From COE1 sp045579665 (GTDB taxonomy: Bacteria; Bacillota; Clostridia; Lachnospirales; Lachnospiraceae), in NCBI GenBank assembly GCA_045579665.1, contig JAZNMO010000198.1:1-30474 (forward strand): a stretch of DNA of 30,474 bases, written 5' to 3'. The translations under genes and the position numbers were made by a program. Below the pieces are notes generated by a model, which did not search any database, had not been told where the DNA came from, and worked only from the letters and a program-made list of their open reading frames with translations. Of the stretch, positions 29,725 to 30,474 are shown piece by piece. How positions within the stretch are numbered: position 1 is the first letter of the stretch; each line of letters starts with the position of its first letter.

Positions 29725-30474
29725 CTACATCTTCTCCTCAAACTCTGCTATCGCTTCACAGCGTGCTGCAATCTTATGCCATCTACTCAGCACTTCCAAG
29801 TTCCTTTCTTCTAATATCCTTGTCTGTAATTCTTCCGAAACATCACCAAGCTCAACCAAAAGTTCAAGTATGAATTCAGCTTTCCCTTCTGCCTTTCCCT
29901 CTCTGATATTATCCCAGTCTCTCATGTGTAATGCCATATATTCCACTCTCCATTCTTCATGACTTTTGGATGCTACTACTTCCTTCTCCACCTCACGGAT
30001 AAATGCATTGTCACCATCTACCTTGCCAAGTAAATAATCCAGAAAAGCTTGCATATCTTCTGTTAATTCATTCCGCTTGCTGTAAGGATTCACTAACAAT
30101 TTCGTTGTACCATCTCCCAATTCCAACTCTAGATTTTCAGTACAACGATTTGTAAATGTATAAACAGGTAGTCCTCTCTTGAAATAATCAAAGGTACATA
30201 TAAGAATAATATAACTCTTCTTCAATTCGTTATAATCCGCACCTTTTTCAATCAAATTCAGGTCAATCATTCCCTGATAATATCTCAGTCTCTTTGGAAT
30301 ATTCGTATTACTTGTAGTCTGCATCTCCATATCGTAGACCGTTCCCTCTTCATCATCTACATAAACATCCAGACGAACACTCTTACTTCTAATTGCCACA
30401 TCTATCGTTTCTTCCTTATTCACATATACGATATTCTTGATACGCTTATTTAGTGTCTGCTGATTAAACCGTTT
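29725..30474 (-). CDS. PD-(D/E)XK nuclease family transposase-like protein (Rpn/PDDEXK_2), 5' end missing
   Basis: The reading frame is open to the window edge (RFNQQTLNKRIKNIVYVNKE upstream of an internal GTG), so the true start lies outside; about 249 codons are visible. The conserved core is RLDVYVDDEEGTVYDMEMQT, in which the Asp and E-x-Q correspond to the PD-(D/E)XK catalytic positions, then PKRLRYYQGMIDLNLIEKGA and SYIILICTFDYFKRGLPVYT, the typical Rpn-family block. The C-terminal part is charged and helical (WDNIREGKAEGKAEFILELL). Such proteins are abundant, often multi-copy, in Lachnospiraceae and are annotated as transposases or recombination-promoting nucleases. A terminator follows. 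Confidence 0.9.
   Translation of the reverse strand, partial: KRFNQQTLNKRIKNIVYVNKEETIDVAIRSKSVRLDVYVDDEEGTVYDMEMQTTSNTNIPKRLRYYQGMIDLNLIEKGADYNELKKSYIILICTFDYFKRGLPVYTFTNRCTENLELELGDGTTKLLVNPYSKRNELTEDMQAFLDYLLGKVDGDNAFIREVEKEVVASKSHEEWRVEYMALHMRDWDNIREGKAEGKAEFILELLVELGDVSEELQTRILEERNLEVLSRWHKIAARCEAIAEFEEKM

Overview
The window reads as chromosomal housekeeping DNA from a low-to-moderate GC anaerobic Firmicute, most likely a Lachnospiraceae (Clostridia) species. Pointers are the infC-rpmI-rplT cluster with an attenuated leader, a T-box in front of thrS, ThyX paired with DHFR, a DUF1540 protein, and a four-gene cluster that I know only as lineage-restricted DUF families. Nearly all genes are on the minus strand; the exceptions are a small membrane protein near 9.2 kb and an alpha-xylosidase near 28 kb.

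Layout. 1-490: tandem sigma-A type promoters firing leftward out of the window, probably for a stable-RNA operon. 490-2872: pyrimidine operon pyrE, an XRE-HTH/orotate-PRTase fusion, pyrF. 2873-3290: its upstream region, holding eight alternating copies of a TTGTGTATATA-like element. 3290-4024: remnants of group II introns next to the ribosomal-protein terminator. 4084-5515: infC-rpmI-rplT with an AUU-initiated infC and an L20-leader-like attenuator. 5524-8321: DUF1540 protein and T-box controlled thrS. 8336-9400: SEC-C protein and a divergent small membrane protein. 9406-15632: purC-purB-purF-like-purA-lysR. 15703-22722: four-gene operon of unknown function (large TPR-like protein, Hsp70/actin-fold-like protein, TPR protein, coiled-coil membrane protein). 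22848-23993: ilvE. 24004-26920: beta-CASP metallo-beta-lactamase protein, thyX, folA. 27136-29475: GH31 alpha-xylosidase. 29527-30474: a 26-residue membrane peptide candidate and the 3' part of a PD-(D/E)XK family gene cut by the window edge.

The most interesting system is the pyrimidine locus. The middle gene joins an XRE DNA-binding domain to a full-length E. coli-type orotate phosphoribosyltransferase fold from which the catalytic loop has been deleted, while a separate short PyrE in the same operon keeps that loop. With the array of alternating inverted elements upstream of pyrE, this looks like a regulator that uses a dead pathway enzyme as its ligand sensor, similar in logic to Bacillus PurR but built from different parts. 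Second are a PurF-like protein that lacks the N-terminal glutaminase cysteine but keeps the PRPP site and Fe-S cysteines, and the four-gene operon with a degenerate Hsp70-like ATPase. All functional statements are inferred from reading sequence; no searches were run.
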